In this document: one piece after another, positions 36,170 to 45,195 of the stretch | Position numbering within the stretch: the stretch's first letter is position 1 | Layout of the letters: each line of letters starts with the position of its first letter | Origin: a bacterium A37T11 | Lineage (GTDB): Bacteria > Bacteroidota > Bacteroidia > Sphingobacteriales > Sphingobacteriaceae | Length of the DNA: 64,000 nt | NCBI GenBank assembly: GCA_900109895.1 | Contig: FOBR01000002.1 | Coordinates: 62,001-126,000, forward strand | Reading direction: 5' to 3' | Notes under the pieces: generated by a model | The model's input: only the letters and a program-made list of their open reading frames with translations | What the model was told of the DNA's origin: nothing | The model's database searches: none | Position numbers and translations under genes: made by a program

Positions 36170-36931
36170 ATGAATATCACCGAACGTCACCAATATATTT
36201 TACAACAACTTCAGAAAAAGAGTTCAGTTTCGGTTATTGATTTATGTAAGGAGTTGGATGTTTCATCCGTAACTATCCGTAAGGATCTAAAACTGTTAGA
36301 AGACAGGCAAACATTATTTCGGACGCATGGGGGAGCTACTTTGAATAATCCATATACCACCGACAGGTCGGTCTATGAAAAGGAAAGCCTTCAGTCTTTC
36401 GAAAAAGTAGCCATCGCCAAAGAAGCTGCAACCATGGTTTCGCCTCATGACTCAATTATTATCGCATCAGGTACTACAGTGCTAGCTATGGCTAGGCAGC
36501 TACAGCCTACTGGGAGTCTCACGGTAGTCACTGCCGCATTAAATGTAGCTATCGAACTTAGCAAACATTCCCAAGTTGAAATATTACAGTTAGGGGGCAC
36601 CTTGCGGAAAAGCTCGACATCCGTAGCCGGACCTTACGCCGAACACATTCTGAACGATTTTTTTTGCAGTAAGCTATTTTTAGGAGTAGACGGCATAGAT
36701 CTGGAATTTGGATTGACCACTACAAACGTGCAGGAAGCCCATTTGAACCGTAAAATGATGCAGGTCGCCCAGAAAACGATTGTCCTGGCCGATTCAACAA
36801 AATTTGGAAAGCGTGGCTTTGGACGTATTTGCGGGTTGGAAGAAATAGACCGCATCATTACTGATAAAAACATAGCTTCCCATATTTTAGAAGCCTTAGA
36901 AGGAATGGGTATAAAGGTGACCATTGTATAA
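36170..36931 (+). CDS. glpR: DeoR/GlpR family transcriptional repressor
   Basis: A 253-residue repressor with the N-terminal DeoR winged helix (SVIDLCKELDVSSVTIRKDL, about residues 19-40) and LFRTHGGATL that follows it. The C-terminal sugar-phosphate sensor domain has IASGTTVLAMARQL, LFLGVDGID and IVLADSTKFGKRGF. GlpR of other bacteria is released by glycerol 3-phosphate. It is divergent from glpD and faces the repeated elements in between, so it most likely controls the glp-susCD series. The gene symbol rests on this context. Confidence 0.88.
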   Translation: MNITERHQYILQQLQKKSSVSVIDLCKELDVSSVTIRKDLKLLEDRQTLFRTHGGATLNNPYTTDRSVYEKESLQSFEKVAIAKEAATMVSPHDSIIIASGTTVLAMARQLQPTGSLTVVTAALNVAIELSKHSQVEILQLGGTLRKSSTSVAGPYAEHILNDFFCSKLFLGVDGIDLEFGLTTTNVQEAHLNRKMMQVAQKTIVLADSTKFGKRGFGRICGLEEIDRIITDKNIASHILEALEGMGIKVTIV

Positions 36932-36941
36932 TGGTCAAAGG

Positions 36942-38213
36942 CTACAAATTTTTGTCAACTTTGGCAATCTGTTCATTAAAAAATTCCTCAAAAAACATCC
37001 GGGCGATGCCCATAGTTCCTGCATCGGCACCCAGCTGCGATAACTCAACCGCCACCCGCTCCCTGATTTCAGTCATAGAATAGGTATTAATGGCCTGTTG
37101 AATGGGTATGGTAATATACTGCTTTGCTTCTGCAATTTTCCCGCTCAGGATAATAAGTTCAGGGTTGAATAACTGAAGAAGGATAGCGATCCCTTTGCCA
37201 AGTTTCTCACCGATATATGAAAGGATACTGATGGCATATTGGTCACCCAAATTGGCCGCATCAATAACAAGCTGGGGCTCTATTTTATCAATTTCCTGGT
37301 CAGAGAGTTTATTTAGCAATGAATCCTGACCTGATTGAATGCCCTCTTTTGCCATCCTGGCTAACGCAATACCCGAAGCAACCGTTTCCAAACAACCTTT
37401 TTTCCCGCAATAGCAAAGCGCCCCGTCATCCACAAAGGGCATATGCCCCATTTCTCCGGAAAATCCTGAAAAGCCATTACGTAATTTTCCGTCCATAATA
37501 ATGCCCAATCCAATACCCCAGTCCATTAAAATAACCAACACATCTTTTTTATCCTTTGCCAGTCCAAACTTTAACTCAGCTATGGCTGAACTTTTAACAT
37601 CATTCACAATAAAAACCGGTTTGTTAAAATGTTCAGATAACTGGTCGCGCAAAGAAACGTTTCTTCTGTCACCAACCATATAAGTAAAGTTTTTCCCTTC
37701 CCGATAATCTATTAAACCAGGCATTTGAATACCAATACCAATTATCCGATGAGGATTAAGCCCAGACTGTTCAATATACCCAGAAATAAGTTCCTCCAAT
37801 TGGTTTACCGAGGCTTGGTTTTTAGATAGGCTAAAAGAAAAGGACGCTGTATCGGTCGCCTTATTATTATTGTTGTCAAGAATGCTTATTTTAAGTTTAA
37901 ATCGTTCAATTTCTGCGCAGACAATGTATAAGGTATGATCCTTTAGCTTATTCAATACGGGTTTACGTCCCCCAATGGAATTGGCTTTTTCGTTTTGTTC
38001 AAGTATTCCCTGTTCAATCAGTCCATTAATTAAATTAAGTGATTTAGGAGCACTTATCATTAATTCATTACAAACAGCAGCATTAGTCATGCCGTTATTC
38101 TCAATGATAGCTTTTACTAATTTTAACCTTAGTGCATAATTCTTTCTCTCAATTTTTGTGAGATCGTTCAAAAATTGATCAGTCAAAAAAATGGATGGGA
38201 TCGTACTTTTCAT
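36942..38213 (-). CDS. ROK family transcriptional repressor
   Basis: A 423-residue regulator with an N-terminal winged helix (about 15-85, NGMTNAAVCNELMIS) and a ROK sugar-binding domain. The ROK zinc motif is intact as CYCGKKGCLET, and the phosphate-type loops MDWGIGLGIIMDG and GEMGHMPF are present. Such proteins repress sugar genes until their sugar binds. It is divergent from the oxidoreductase-DUF1080 pair, the likely target, and convergent with glpR. A -7 box at 38228-38221 would start the message at about the initiation codon, so it may be leaderless. Confidence 0.9.
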   Translation of the reverse strand: MKSTIPSIFLTDQFLNDLTKIERKNYALRLKLVKAIIENNGMTNAAVCNELMISAPKSLNLINGLIEQGILEQNEKANSIGGRKPVLNKLKDHTLYIVCAEIERFKLKISILDNNNNKATDTASFSFSLSKNQASVNQLEELISGYIEQSGLNPHRIIGIGIQMPGLIDYREGKNFTYMVGDRRNVSLRDQLSEHFNKPVFIVNDVKSSAIAELKFGLAKDKKDVLVILMDWGIGLGIIMDGKLRNGFSGFSGEMGHMPFVDDGALCYCGKKGCLETVASGIALARMAKEGIQSGQDSLLNKLSDQEIDKIEPQLVIDAANLGDQYAISILSYIGEKLGKGIAILLQLFNPELIILSGKIAEAKQYITIPIQQAINTYSMTEIRERVAVELSQLGADAGTMGIARMFFEEFFNEQIAKVDKNL

Positions 38214-38220
38214 ATAAAAA

Positions 38221-38228
38221 CAAAAGTA
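38221..38228 (-). promoter_or_regulatory. Candidate -7 box of the ROK gene
   Basis: The minus strand reads TACTTTTG, an exact TAnnTTTG match. Transcription would start at about 38214, directly at the start codon (38213), suggesting a leaderless message. No clear -33 element is seen. Confidence 0.4.
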
Positions 38229-38269
38229 GTGTTTTTAATGAAAAGTATTATTTTTAATTTATCTATAAT

Positions 38270-38296
38270 AACTTTTAAAAAAAAATAATAAAAGTT
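38270..38296. promoter_or_regulatory. Candidate ROK operator
   Basis: The inverted repeat AACTTTTA (38270-38277) and TAAAAGTT (38289-38296) has 8-bp perfect arms and an 11-base A-rich spacer. It touches the -33 element of the oxidoreductase promoter, a good place for a repressor. Confidence 0.35.
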
Positions 38297-38327
38297 TTGC
38301 TATTTATACTATTAAATAATATTTTTG
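38296..38327 (+). promoter_or_regulatory. Promoter of the oxidoreductase-DUF1080 operon
   Basis: TTTG (38296-38299), 20 bases, then TATTTTTG (38320-38327), a full match to the Bacteroidota promoter. Transcription would start near 38334, with a leader of about 70 bases. Confidence 0.65.
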
Positions 38328-38403
38328 AAGCAATAAATGCATCAATTAATTCTTATCGCTTATAAACAGATACTATTTTTACTTTTATTCGTAACAAGTT
38401 AAA

Positions 38404-39669
38404 ATGAAAAAAAACAACACTTCCAGAAGAGATTTTATTAAAAAGACCGTAATAGGTGCTGCTGCTTTTAGTATAGTCCCTCGATTTGTCTTAGGAAAGG
38501 GGTATTTGGCACCGAGTGATCATTTAACCAAGGGGGTTATAGGTGTCGGAGGAATGGGACGGGGCCATTTTAGTTATGCAGGCACCCGAACAGTGGCAAT
38601 CTGTGATGTGGATAAAAGGCATTTGGCATTAGCAATGGGAATGCTGGATAGTGGTGTTAAGCAGTATGCTGACTACCGTGACCTAATTCAGTTGCCAGAG
38701 GTAGACATTGTGCACATTGCTACCCCACCACATTGGCACGGCATCATCGCTGCAGAAGCAGCCAGAATGGGAAAAGATATTTGGTGTGAAAAACCCATGA
38801 CCTATTCCATTGGAGAAGGGAAGCGGGTAATGGAGGCTGTACAGCAAAATGGCCGCATATTCCGGTTAAATACATGGTTCCGGTTTAAAGATAACTTTTA
38901 TGGAATGGATGTGCCGGTTAAAAAAATCAAAAAATTAGTCGATTCAGGGCTGTTAGGCTGGCCGCTGAAAGTGACCATCAGCAGGCACACTGGTTTTGAC
39001 TGGAAATTTTATTGGGTCGGAAAAGAGGTGCTTCCGCCAGAACCCATTCCGGCCGAATTGGACTACGACCGTTGGTTAGGGCCGGCACCTTATAAACCAT
39101 ATAACGCCCATCGTACCCATACCACCTTTAGGGGCTACTGGGATTATGATGGTGGAGGCCTGGGCGATATGGGGCAGCATTACATTGACCCGGTCCAGTA
39201 TTTTCTTGGTAAAGATGACACCAACCCTATAGCTGTTGAAGTGGATGCGCCACAACAGCATCCCGATGCAGTCGGTACCTGGCGCACCATTACCTTTACT
39301 TATGACGATGGTTGTCAAATTATTTTGGACGGTGCTGGCACAGCCGTAGATGCCGCATATATAGAAGGACCAAAAGGCAAGCTATATAAAGGTTTCCATT
39401 CGGATATTCCTGATCTCGAACATAAACTCGCTGCATTTCCTGAACCGCCCGAACAAGTGACCGATTTTGTGGATGCGGTAAAAAAGCGTGAGAAATTTGC
39501 GCTCAATGAATCAAATGGCTTTCGGTCATGTACCATTGTCAATATGGGAAAGGTGGCACTACGTCTTAACAGGACATTGAAATTTGATCCGGTGAAACTG
39601 GAATTTATCGGAGATGAGGCAGCTAACCGGTTGGTGAACCCACCAATGCGCGGATCGTGGACAATATAA
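38404..39669 (+). CDS. Secreted Gfo/Idh/MocA family oxidoreductase
   Basis: A 421-residue NAD(P)-type sugar oxidoreductase. A Tat signal opens it (TSRRDFIKKTVIGAAAF), so it is exported with its cofactor bound. The dinucleotide site is GVIGVGGMGRGHF and the family motif CEKPMTYSIGEG contains the catalytic Lys. HWHGI and GDMGQHYIDP mark the C-terminal domain. Family members oxidise sugars, often at C3, or use the cofactor in a cyclic way. The DUF1080 protein 44 bases downstream belongs to the 3-keto-glycoside lyase/hydrolase class, so the pair probably attacks a glycoside by 3-oxidation in the periplasm. Confidence 0.9.
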   Translation: MKKNNTSRRDFIKKTVIGAAAFSIVPRFVLGKGYLAPSDHLTKGVIGVGGMGRGHFSYAGTRTVAICDVDKRHLALAMGMLDSGVKQYADYRDLIQLPEVDIVHIATPPHWHGIIAAEAARMGKDIWCEKPMTYSIGEGKRVMEAVQQNGRIFRLNTWFRFKDNFYGMDVPVKKIKKLVDSGLLGWPLKVTISRHTGFDWKFYWVGKEVLPPEPIPAELDYDRWLGPAPYKPYNAHRTHTTFRGYWDYDGGGLGDMGQHYIDPVQYFLGKDDTNPIAVEVDAPQQHPDAVGTWRTITFTYDDGCQIILDGAGTAVDAAYIEGPKGKLYKGFHSDIPDLEHKLAAFPEPPEQVTDFVDAVKKREKFALNESNGFRSCTIVNMGKVALRLNRTLKFDPVKLEFIGDEAANRLVNPPMRGSWTI

Positions 39670-39713
39670 TAAACGCAAATAGCTAACCCATAACAAAGGA
39701 AAAGATTACAACA

Positions 39714-42700
39714 ATGAAGAAAATATGGTATACAGCGTGTGCGTTCCTGCTCCTTTGCGGTCAGCACGTCATGCTCTTGGCTCAAACCGACGCAAATCGT
39801 ACCGAAAGTACAAAAATAGCCGATTTACTGGCACTACAGCCTTCGGTCACCATCCAAAAACAGGATGACGCCATGAAACAGTTGGATGGATTTACAGCAA
39901 ACAACATTGCAGGCCTGCTAGCCGGGCTGGTTCCTCCAGGCGGAGATAACTCCAAGATAGAATATGCTGCAAACAGCTATAGCTACTATGTGCTTAAGGC
40001 CGGTAATGAAGCACAACGGACCAAATTTGTCCAAGGGTGCATACAGGCAGTTGGCCGCATAACAGACAAAGACGAAAAAGCCTTCGTCATTTCATTGCTC
40101 CAGAACGCCGGTAAGGATGATGCCGTACCAGCCTTGGCAACATTGCTCACTGATTCGTACCTCGGCGAAAAGGCCGCAAGCGCATTAGCCGCGATACAGA
40201 CCCCTGTTGCCGCCGCTGCATTATTAAAGGCATTACCTGGCTTACAAGGAAAAAGCCAATTGGCGGCAGTGCAGCAGCTTGGGTACCTCGCATACAAAGA
40301 TGCAGAACCTGAATTACTCAACTTAATTAATGGCGCTGCACCTAAACTTAAAGAAACGCTTCAATTTGCCCTGGCAAATATAGCAGGGCCAAAAGCAGGG
40401 CCGGTACTTGGCAAGGCAGCCAGTGATGCAGGCTTTGTATATGACACCAGCAATGCAACGGCTACTTACCTGCGATACATCGCCAATCTTCAGTCGCAGG
40501 GCCAAAAGGACCTTGCGCTTCCCTTGGCGCAGCAACTTTTTGATGATACACCTCAGGTACCGCAGTTGCATACCCACATCGCGGCACTGCAATTATTAAC
40601 GCAAATCAAAGGACTCGAAGAAAGCCAGGAACTGATCAAAGCTGCACTGAGCGAAAACCGGATCTACAGCAACGCCGCTCTCGGATTTCTCAAACCATAT
40701 CTGAATACAGAAATAGCAGCTCAACTTCAAAAAGGCTGGAAAAAGGGAAATGAAGACACCCAGGTGGACTTGCTGCGTTTCTTTACAGAAACCAAGACCG
40801 TGACAGCAATACCTGTAGCAGAAAAGGCTCTTCAAAGTAAGTCGGATACGGTTCGTGTGGCAGGGGTAAAGGCTTATGCGATATTGGCGGAGCAGCAATC
40901 CATACCAACTTTGTTAAAAGTGCTTTCAAAAGGAGATAGTGCCCTTTCTCAAAGCATCAAAGACCAATTTTACAGAATGAAGGGAAACCAGTTAGTTCCT
41001 CAATTGATTGCGGCTCTTCCCAAAGCACGTGCTGAAGAACAGGTTATACTTATTGAAATACTGTCTGCAAGGGGTGCTTCTGAAAGTTTTCCGGCCATCG
41101 TTGATCAGCTCAAAAATACAGATCCAACCGTTCGGTCTGCTGCCTATGAAGCACTTCAGCCTACAACGGGTTCTTCCAACCTATCCCAATTGCTGCAATT
41201 GCTTGCTGATTCAGGGCCATATACCACACAGGTGCAAAATGCGATTGTGTCATCAGCTCTACTTTCAAATAAAGACGAGGCAGTGCAGCAGATAACTGCT
41301 CAACTTGAAAAATCGGATGATCGATCAAAGGCCGTCTATTTTGATGTGCTCGCTGGAATAGGGGGGGAGGCAGCGTTAGCTGCGCTTAGCCCTTATCTGG
41401 TCAACGGTCCACTGCAGGGGGCGGCCATAAAGGCCTTGTCCAAATGGAGTGATCCATCGGCCTTGCCCCGACTAGCTCAACTGAGCCACCAGACGACCGA
41501 CCCTTCGCTGGTAAACGATCTGATCTACGGTATCATACGATTAAATAACCTGACTGATAGTCCAGCAGAACAAAAAGTGTTGACGCTTAGGGATGCCTTT
41601 TCGGTGGCAACGACTGCCGACGAGAAAAAAGCGCTATTGGCTAGCTTGGAAGGGTGTAAAACTTATAACGCGTTGATCTTTGCCGGTCAGTTTTTAGACG
41701 ATGAAGAACTCAAAGCAACTGCTGCCAATACCACCATGAACATTGCACTTGCCGATAAGCGTTTGTACGGTGATACCGTTGTCCGTTTACTAACCAAAGT
41801 TATGGGCATCCTGAGTGGCAGCGAAAGCGGGTATTTAAGAGAAGCCATTCGCAAGCATATATCAGAGCTACCAAAAGGACCTGGTTTTGTATCGTTATTT
41901 AATGGAAAGGATCTGACAGGATGGAAGGGGTTGGTGGAAGATCCCATTAAGCGAAGTAAAATGGACGCCAAAGCTCTTGAGGCAGCCCAGGAAAAGGCCG
42001 ATATTGAAATGAGGCAAGGCTGGCAGGTGAAAAATGGTGAGCTGGTATTTACGGGCCATGGCAATAATCTGGCGACAGTGAAACAATACGGTGATTTTGA
42101 AATGCTGGTAGATTGGAAATTAAAACGCGACGGAAAAGATGGGGATGCGGGTATTTACCTCAGGGGCACTCCGCAAGTGCAGATTTGGGATACTTCCCGC
42201 GTCAATGTTGGAGCACAGGTGGGTTCAGGTGGTCTGTACAACAACCAAACACACCAAAGCAAGCCACTGAAGGTTGCTGATAATCCCTTGGGTGATTGGA
42301 ACACGTTTAAAATACGAATGATCGGAGACCGGGTAACAGTATACCTGAATGGTGTGTTGGTGACCGATAGTGTGGTGTTAGAAAATTATTGGGATCGGAG
42401 CTTGCCCATATTTGCCAAGGAGCAGATAGAATTGCAGGCGCACGGTACTGAGGTCTACTATCGGGATATTTACATTCGGGAGATTCCCCGAAAAGAAGTC
42501 TTTAGGTTAAGCCCGGAGGAAATCAAAGAGGGATATAGTGTATTATTTGACGGAACCAACTTGGACCAGTGGACGGGCAATAAAGCTTCTTATAAAATCA
42601 ATGAGGAAGGCGCACTGACGTGTTACCCAATAGAAGGTTCTGGCGGCAACCTCTATTCAAAAGCTGAATTTTCGGATTTCGTGTACCGTTTTGATTTTCG

Positions 42701-43106
42701 GCTAACTCCAGGGGCAAATAATGGCATTGGCATCCGCGCACCTTTGGAGGGTGATGCTGCCTATGTGGGAATGGAGATACAGGTACTCGATAACGGTGCG
42801 GATGTTTATAAAGACATTAAGCCTTACCAGCATCATGGTTCTGTTTACGGCGTAATACCCGCCAAGGGGAATTTCCTGAAGCCTGTAGGCGAATGGAATC
42901 AGGAAGAGATCTATGTAAAGGGTAATAAAATACGTGTTACGCTAAACGGCACTATTATCGTCGATGGCGATATCGCTGCCGCCTCAAAAAATGGGACGGT
43001 GGATCATCGTGAACATCCGGGCTTGAAACGCACGAGTGGACACTTGGGTTTCCTTGGCCATGGGTCTGAGGTATACTTCAAAAACCTTCGAATAAAAAAA
43101 CTTTAA
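39714..43106 (+). CDS. HEAT-repeat protein with two DUF1080 (3-keto-disaccharide hydrolase) domains
   Basis: A 1130-residue secreted protein with signal peptide ending near LLAQT (about residue 24). Residues about 60-700 are helical repeats of the HEAT type (for example AVQQLGYLAYKDAEPELL and VAGVKAYAILAEQQSIPTLL). Two DUF1080 domains follow: the first from about 724 (FVSLFNGKDLTGW) and the second from about 938 (YSVLFDGTNLDQW). Each continues with jelly-roll blocks such as DAGIYLRG and NGIGIRAP. DUF1080 proteins include enzymes that cleave 3-keto-glycosides. The two domains differ clearly, so they may have separate roles. It is in one operon with the oxidoreductase. Confidence 0.88.
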   Translation: MKKIWYTACAFLLLCGQHVMLLAQTDANRTESTKIADLLALQPSVTIQKQDDAMKQLDGFTANNIAGLLAGLVPPGGDNSKIEYAANSYSYYVLKAGNEAQRTKFVQGCIQAVGRITDKDEKAFVISLLQNAGKDDAVPALATLLTDSYLGEKAASALAAIQTPVAAAALLKALPGLQGKSQLAAVQQLGYLAYKDAEPELLNLINGAAPKLKETLQFALANIAGPKAGPVLGKAASDAGFVYDTSNATATYLRYIANLQSQGQKDLALPLAQQLFDDTPQVPQLHTHIAALQLLTQIKGLEESQELIKAALSENRIYSNAALGFLKPYLNTEIAAQLQKGWKKGNEDTQVDLLRFFTETKTVTAIPVAEKALQSKSDTVRVAGVKAYAILAEQQSIPTLLKVLSKGDSALSQSIKDQFYRMKGNQLVPQLIAALPKARAEEQVILIEILSARGASESFPAIVDQLKNTDPTVRSAAYEALQPTTGSSNLSQLLQLLADSGPYTTQVQNAIVSSALLSNKDEAVQQITAQLEKSDDRSKAVYFDVLAGIGGEAALAALSPYLVNGPLQGAAIKALSKWSDPSALPRLAQLSHQTTDPSLVNDLIYGIIRLNNLTDSPAEQKVLTLRDAFSVATTADEKKALLASLEGCKTYNALIFAGQFLDDEELKATAANTTMNIALADKRLYGDTVVRLLTKVMGILSGSESGYLREAIRKHISELPKGPGFVSLFNGKDLTGWKGLVEDPIKRSKMDAKALEAAQEKADIEMRQGWQVKNGELVFTGHGNNLATVKQYGDFEMLVDWKLKRDGKDGDAGIYLRGTPQVQIWDTSRVNVGAQVGSGGLYNNQTHQSKPLKVADNPLGDWNTFKIRMIGDRVTVYLNGVLVTDSVVLENYWDRSLPIFAKEQIELQAHGTEVYYRDIYIREIPRKEVFRLSPEEIKEGYSVLFDGTNLDQWTGNKASYKINEEGALTCYPIEGSGGNLYSKAEFSDFVYRFDFRLTPGANNGIGIRAPLEGDAAYVGMEIQVLDNGADVYKDIKPYQHHGSVYGVIPAKGNFLKPVGEWNQEEIYVKGNKIRVTLNGTIIVDGDIAAASKNGTVDHREHPGLKRTSGHLGFLGHGSEVYFKNLRIKKL

Positions 43107-43131
43107 CGGTATCAATCAGGACAATTTTATC

Positions 43132-43164
43132 AAGGATGTTTCTCAAAAGGAAGCATCCTTTTTT
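43132..43164 (+). terminator. Rho-independent terminator before thrS
   Basis: An 11-bp stem with one G-U pair (43132-43142 with 43150-43160) closes a 7-base loop, and the T run continues to 43164. It ends the oxidoreductase-DUF1080 operon and isolates the thrS promoter. Confidence 0.88.
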
Positions 43165-43178
43165 CAAAAACAATTTCT

Positions 43179-43186
43179 TACCTTTG
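43179..43186 (+). promoter_or_regulatory. -7 promoter box of thrS-infC-rpmI-rplT
   Basis: TACCTTTG is a perfect TAnnTTTG box. Transcription would start near 43192, so both leader hairpins lie at the very start of the message. The -33 element overlaps the terminator and is poor. Confidence 0.6.
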
Positions 43187-43196
43187 CAACAAATAC

Positions 43197-43217
43197 AGAT
43201 CACTTTGTAGGTGATCT
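43197..43217 (+). promoter_or_regulatory. thrS leader hairpin 1, tRNA-Thr anticodon-arm mimic
   Basis: AGATCAC pairs perfectly with GTGATCT across a 7-base loop, UUUGUAG in RNA. Numbered like a tRNA anticodon loop, it has U33, anticodon UGU at 34-36 (threonine) and A37. Position 38 is G, which is unusual for a tRNA. In E. coli, threonyl-tRNA synthetase represses its own mRNA by binding leader hairpins of this sort. Confidence 0.65.
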
Positions 43218-43243
43218 TTGCTATTCATTATTTTATAAACAAT

Positions 43244-43264
43244 AGATCATAGTTGTAGATGATT
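43244..43264 (+). promoter_or_regulatory. thrS leader hairpin 2, contains the start codon
   Basis: An imperfect second copy of hairpin 1, about 47 bases downstream. GATCAT (43245-43250) pairs with ATGATT (43259-43264) including one G-U pair, and the 8-base loop AGUUGUAG again shows U-UGU-A. The thrS start codon, 43259-43261, forms the loop-proximal end of the 3' arm, so the folded state would hide it. Confidence 0.6.
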
Positions 43265-45184
43265 CACATTACACTTCCCGATGGGTCCCGCCGCGAATAC
43301 GAGCAGGGCGTCACTTCCGCGCAGATCGCGCAGTCTATTTCCGAAGGTTTAGCCCGTAATGTACTGGCTGCAGAGGTAAACGGTCAAATATGGGATGCTT
43401 CCCGGCCGATTGAAACCGACGCCAGTGTCAACCTTCTTACATGGAATGATACGGGCGGAAAGTCCACTTTTTGGCACTCTTCGGCCCACTTACTGGCAGA
43501 AGCCCTTGAAGCACTTTATCCAGGAACCAAGTTTGGTATTGGCCCTGCCATTGAGACCGGCTTTTACTACGATGTTGATTTTGGTGACCGTGAATTTTCT
43601 TCGGATGATTTTAAGCAAATCGAAGATAAAATGCTTGAATTGGCACGCCAAAAGTCAGCGTATATCAGGAAGCCCGTAAGTAAGGCAGAGGCCGAGGCTT
43701 ATTTCACCCAAAAGGGGGATGAATATAAACTTGACCTCATCAAAGATTTGCCGGATGGAGCTATTACCTTTTATACACAAGGAAATTTTACAGATCTATG
43801 CCGAGGGCCGCATATTCCAAACACAGGCTTTATCAAAGCGGTAAAGCTAACCAATGTGGCCGGAGCTTACTGGCGGGGTGATGAAAGTCGTAAACAACTT
43901 ACCCGCATATACGGAGTAACCTTTCCCAAAGCCAGCGAACTTACAGACTACCTAACACTGATCGAAGAGGCAAAAAAGCGGGATCACAGAAAGCTGGGTA
44001 AAGAACTGGAGCTTTTCACGTTTTCAGAGAAAGTAGGGATGGGTTTGCCCATGTGGCTCCCCAAAGGGGCCAGGCTCCGCCAAAAACTTATCGACTTTTT
44101 ACAACGGGCACAACTAAAGGCCGGGTATGAACCGGTGGTGACACCACACATCGGCCATAAAAACCTATACGTTACTTCGGGCCATTATGAGAAGTACGGG
44201 GCTGACTCGTTCCAGCCGATCAAAACGCCGCAAGAAGGGGAGGAGTTCTTCCTGAAACCCATGAACTGCCCACATCACTGCGAGCTTTATAAATTCAAAC
44301 CACGTTCTTACAAAGATCTGCCAGTGCGCTTTGCAGAATTTGGTACAGTATACCGGTATGAGCAAAGTGGTGAGTTGCATGGGCTGACCCGGGTACGCGG
44401 GTTTACGCAAGACGACGCCCATTTATTCTGCCGTCCTGATCAGGTAAAAGACGAGTTTAAAAAAGTAATAGACTTGGTACTATATGTTTTTGGTGCATTG
44501 GGATTTCAGGATTACACGGCACAGATATCCTTGAGAGACCCGGCTAACAAAACAAAATACATTGGTTCTGATGAAAACTGGCTGATGGCAGAGGCAGCCA
44601 TTGTTGAAGCGGCGGAGGAAAAAGGACTCAAAACGGTGGTCGAGCTAGGGGAGGCTGCTTTTTATGGCCCGAAACTAGACTTCATGGTGAAGGATGCATT
44701 AGGCCGTAAATGGCAGTTAGGCACTATTCAAGTGGATTATAATCTGCCGGAAAGGTTTGAATTGGAATATACCGGCAGTGATAATGCCAAACATCGTCCA
44801 GTGATGATACACCGGGCACCATTTGGTTCGCTGGAACGTTTTGTCGCAGTATTGATTGAACACTGCGCCGGGCAATTCCCTCTTTGGCTGGCACCCGAAC
44901 ATTTCGTAGTTTTGCCAGTGTCAGAAAAATACGAAGAATATGCGAAAAAACTTTTGGAATCACTTAATAATAACGATATTCGCGGATTAATTGATTTGCG
45001 TGACGAAAAGGTGGGCCGGAAGATCAGGGATGCAGAGGTAAAAAAACTACCCTATATGCTCGTTGTTGGTGAAAAAGAGGTGGAAAATGGCACAGTTTCT
45101 GTGCGCAAACACGGCCAGGGTGATTTGGGTAGTATGAGTGCCCAGGCATTTAGCGAACTTTTAATGAAAGAAATAACCGTTTAA
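43259..45184 (+). CDS. thrS: Threonyl-tRNA synthetase
   Basis: This class II synthetase charges tRNA-Thr. It has 641 residues, the full bacterial length: TGS domain (about 1-60), editing domain with [11 protein letters not shown] and the later DLCRGPHIP zinc-type block, and the catalytic core with [16 protein letters not shown] carrying the zinc Cys and first His. Motif 2 is [20 protein letters not shown] in two parts, and motif 3 includes [13 protein letters not shown]. The C-terminal anticodon-binding domain ends the protein. It leads the conserved thrS-infC-rpmI-rplT operon, and its leader has two hairpins that resemble the tRNA-Thr anticodon arm. Confidence 0.98.
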   Translation: MIHITLPDGSRREYEQGVTSAQIAQSISEGLARNVLAAEVNGQIWDASRPIETDASVNLLTWNDTGGKSTFWHSSAHLLAEALEALYPGTKFGIGPAIETGFYYDVDFGDREFSSDDFKQIEDKMLELARQKSAYIRKPVSKAEAEAYFTQKGDEYKLDLIKDLPDGAITFYTQGNFTDLCRGPHIPNTGFIKAVKLTNVAGAYWRGDESRKQLTRIYGVTFPKASELTDYLTLIEEAKKRDHRKLGKELELFTFSEKVGMGLPMWLPKGARLRQKLIDFLQRAQLKAGYEPVVTPHIGHKNLYVTSGHYEKYGADSFQPIKTPQEGEEFFLKPMNCPHHCELYKFKPRSYKDLPVRFAEFGTVYRYEQSGELHGLTRVRGFTQDDAHLFCRPDQVKDEFKKVIDLVLYVFGALGFQDYTAQISLRDPANKTKYIGSDENWLMAEAAIVEAAEEKGLKTVVELGEAAFYGPKLDFMVKDALGRKWQLGTIQVDYNLPERFELEYTGSDNAKHRPVMIHRAPFGSLERFVAVLIEHCAGQFPLWLAPEHFVVLPVSEKYEEYAKKLLESLNNNDIRGLIDLRDEKVGRKIRDAEVKKLPYMLVVGEKEVENGTVSVRKHGQGDLGSMSAQAFSELLMKEITV

Positions 45185-45195
45185 TAACAAAAAAT

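Noticed and set aside
43197-43264. T-box or transcription attenuator before thrS
   Set aside because: There is no T-box consensus, no specifier-loop architecture and no U tract after the hairpins.
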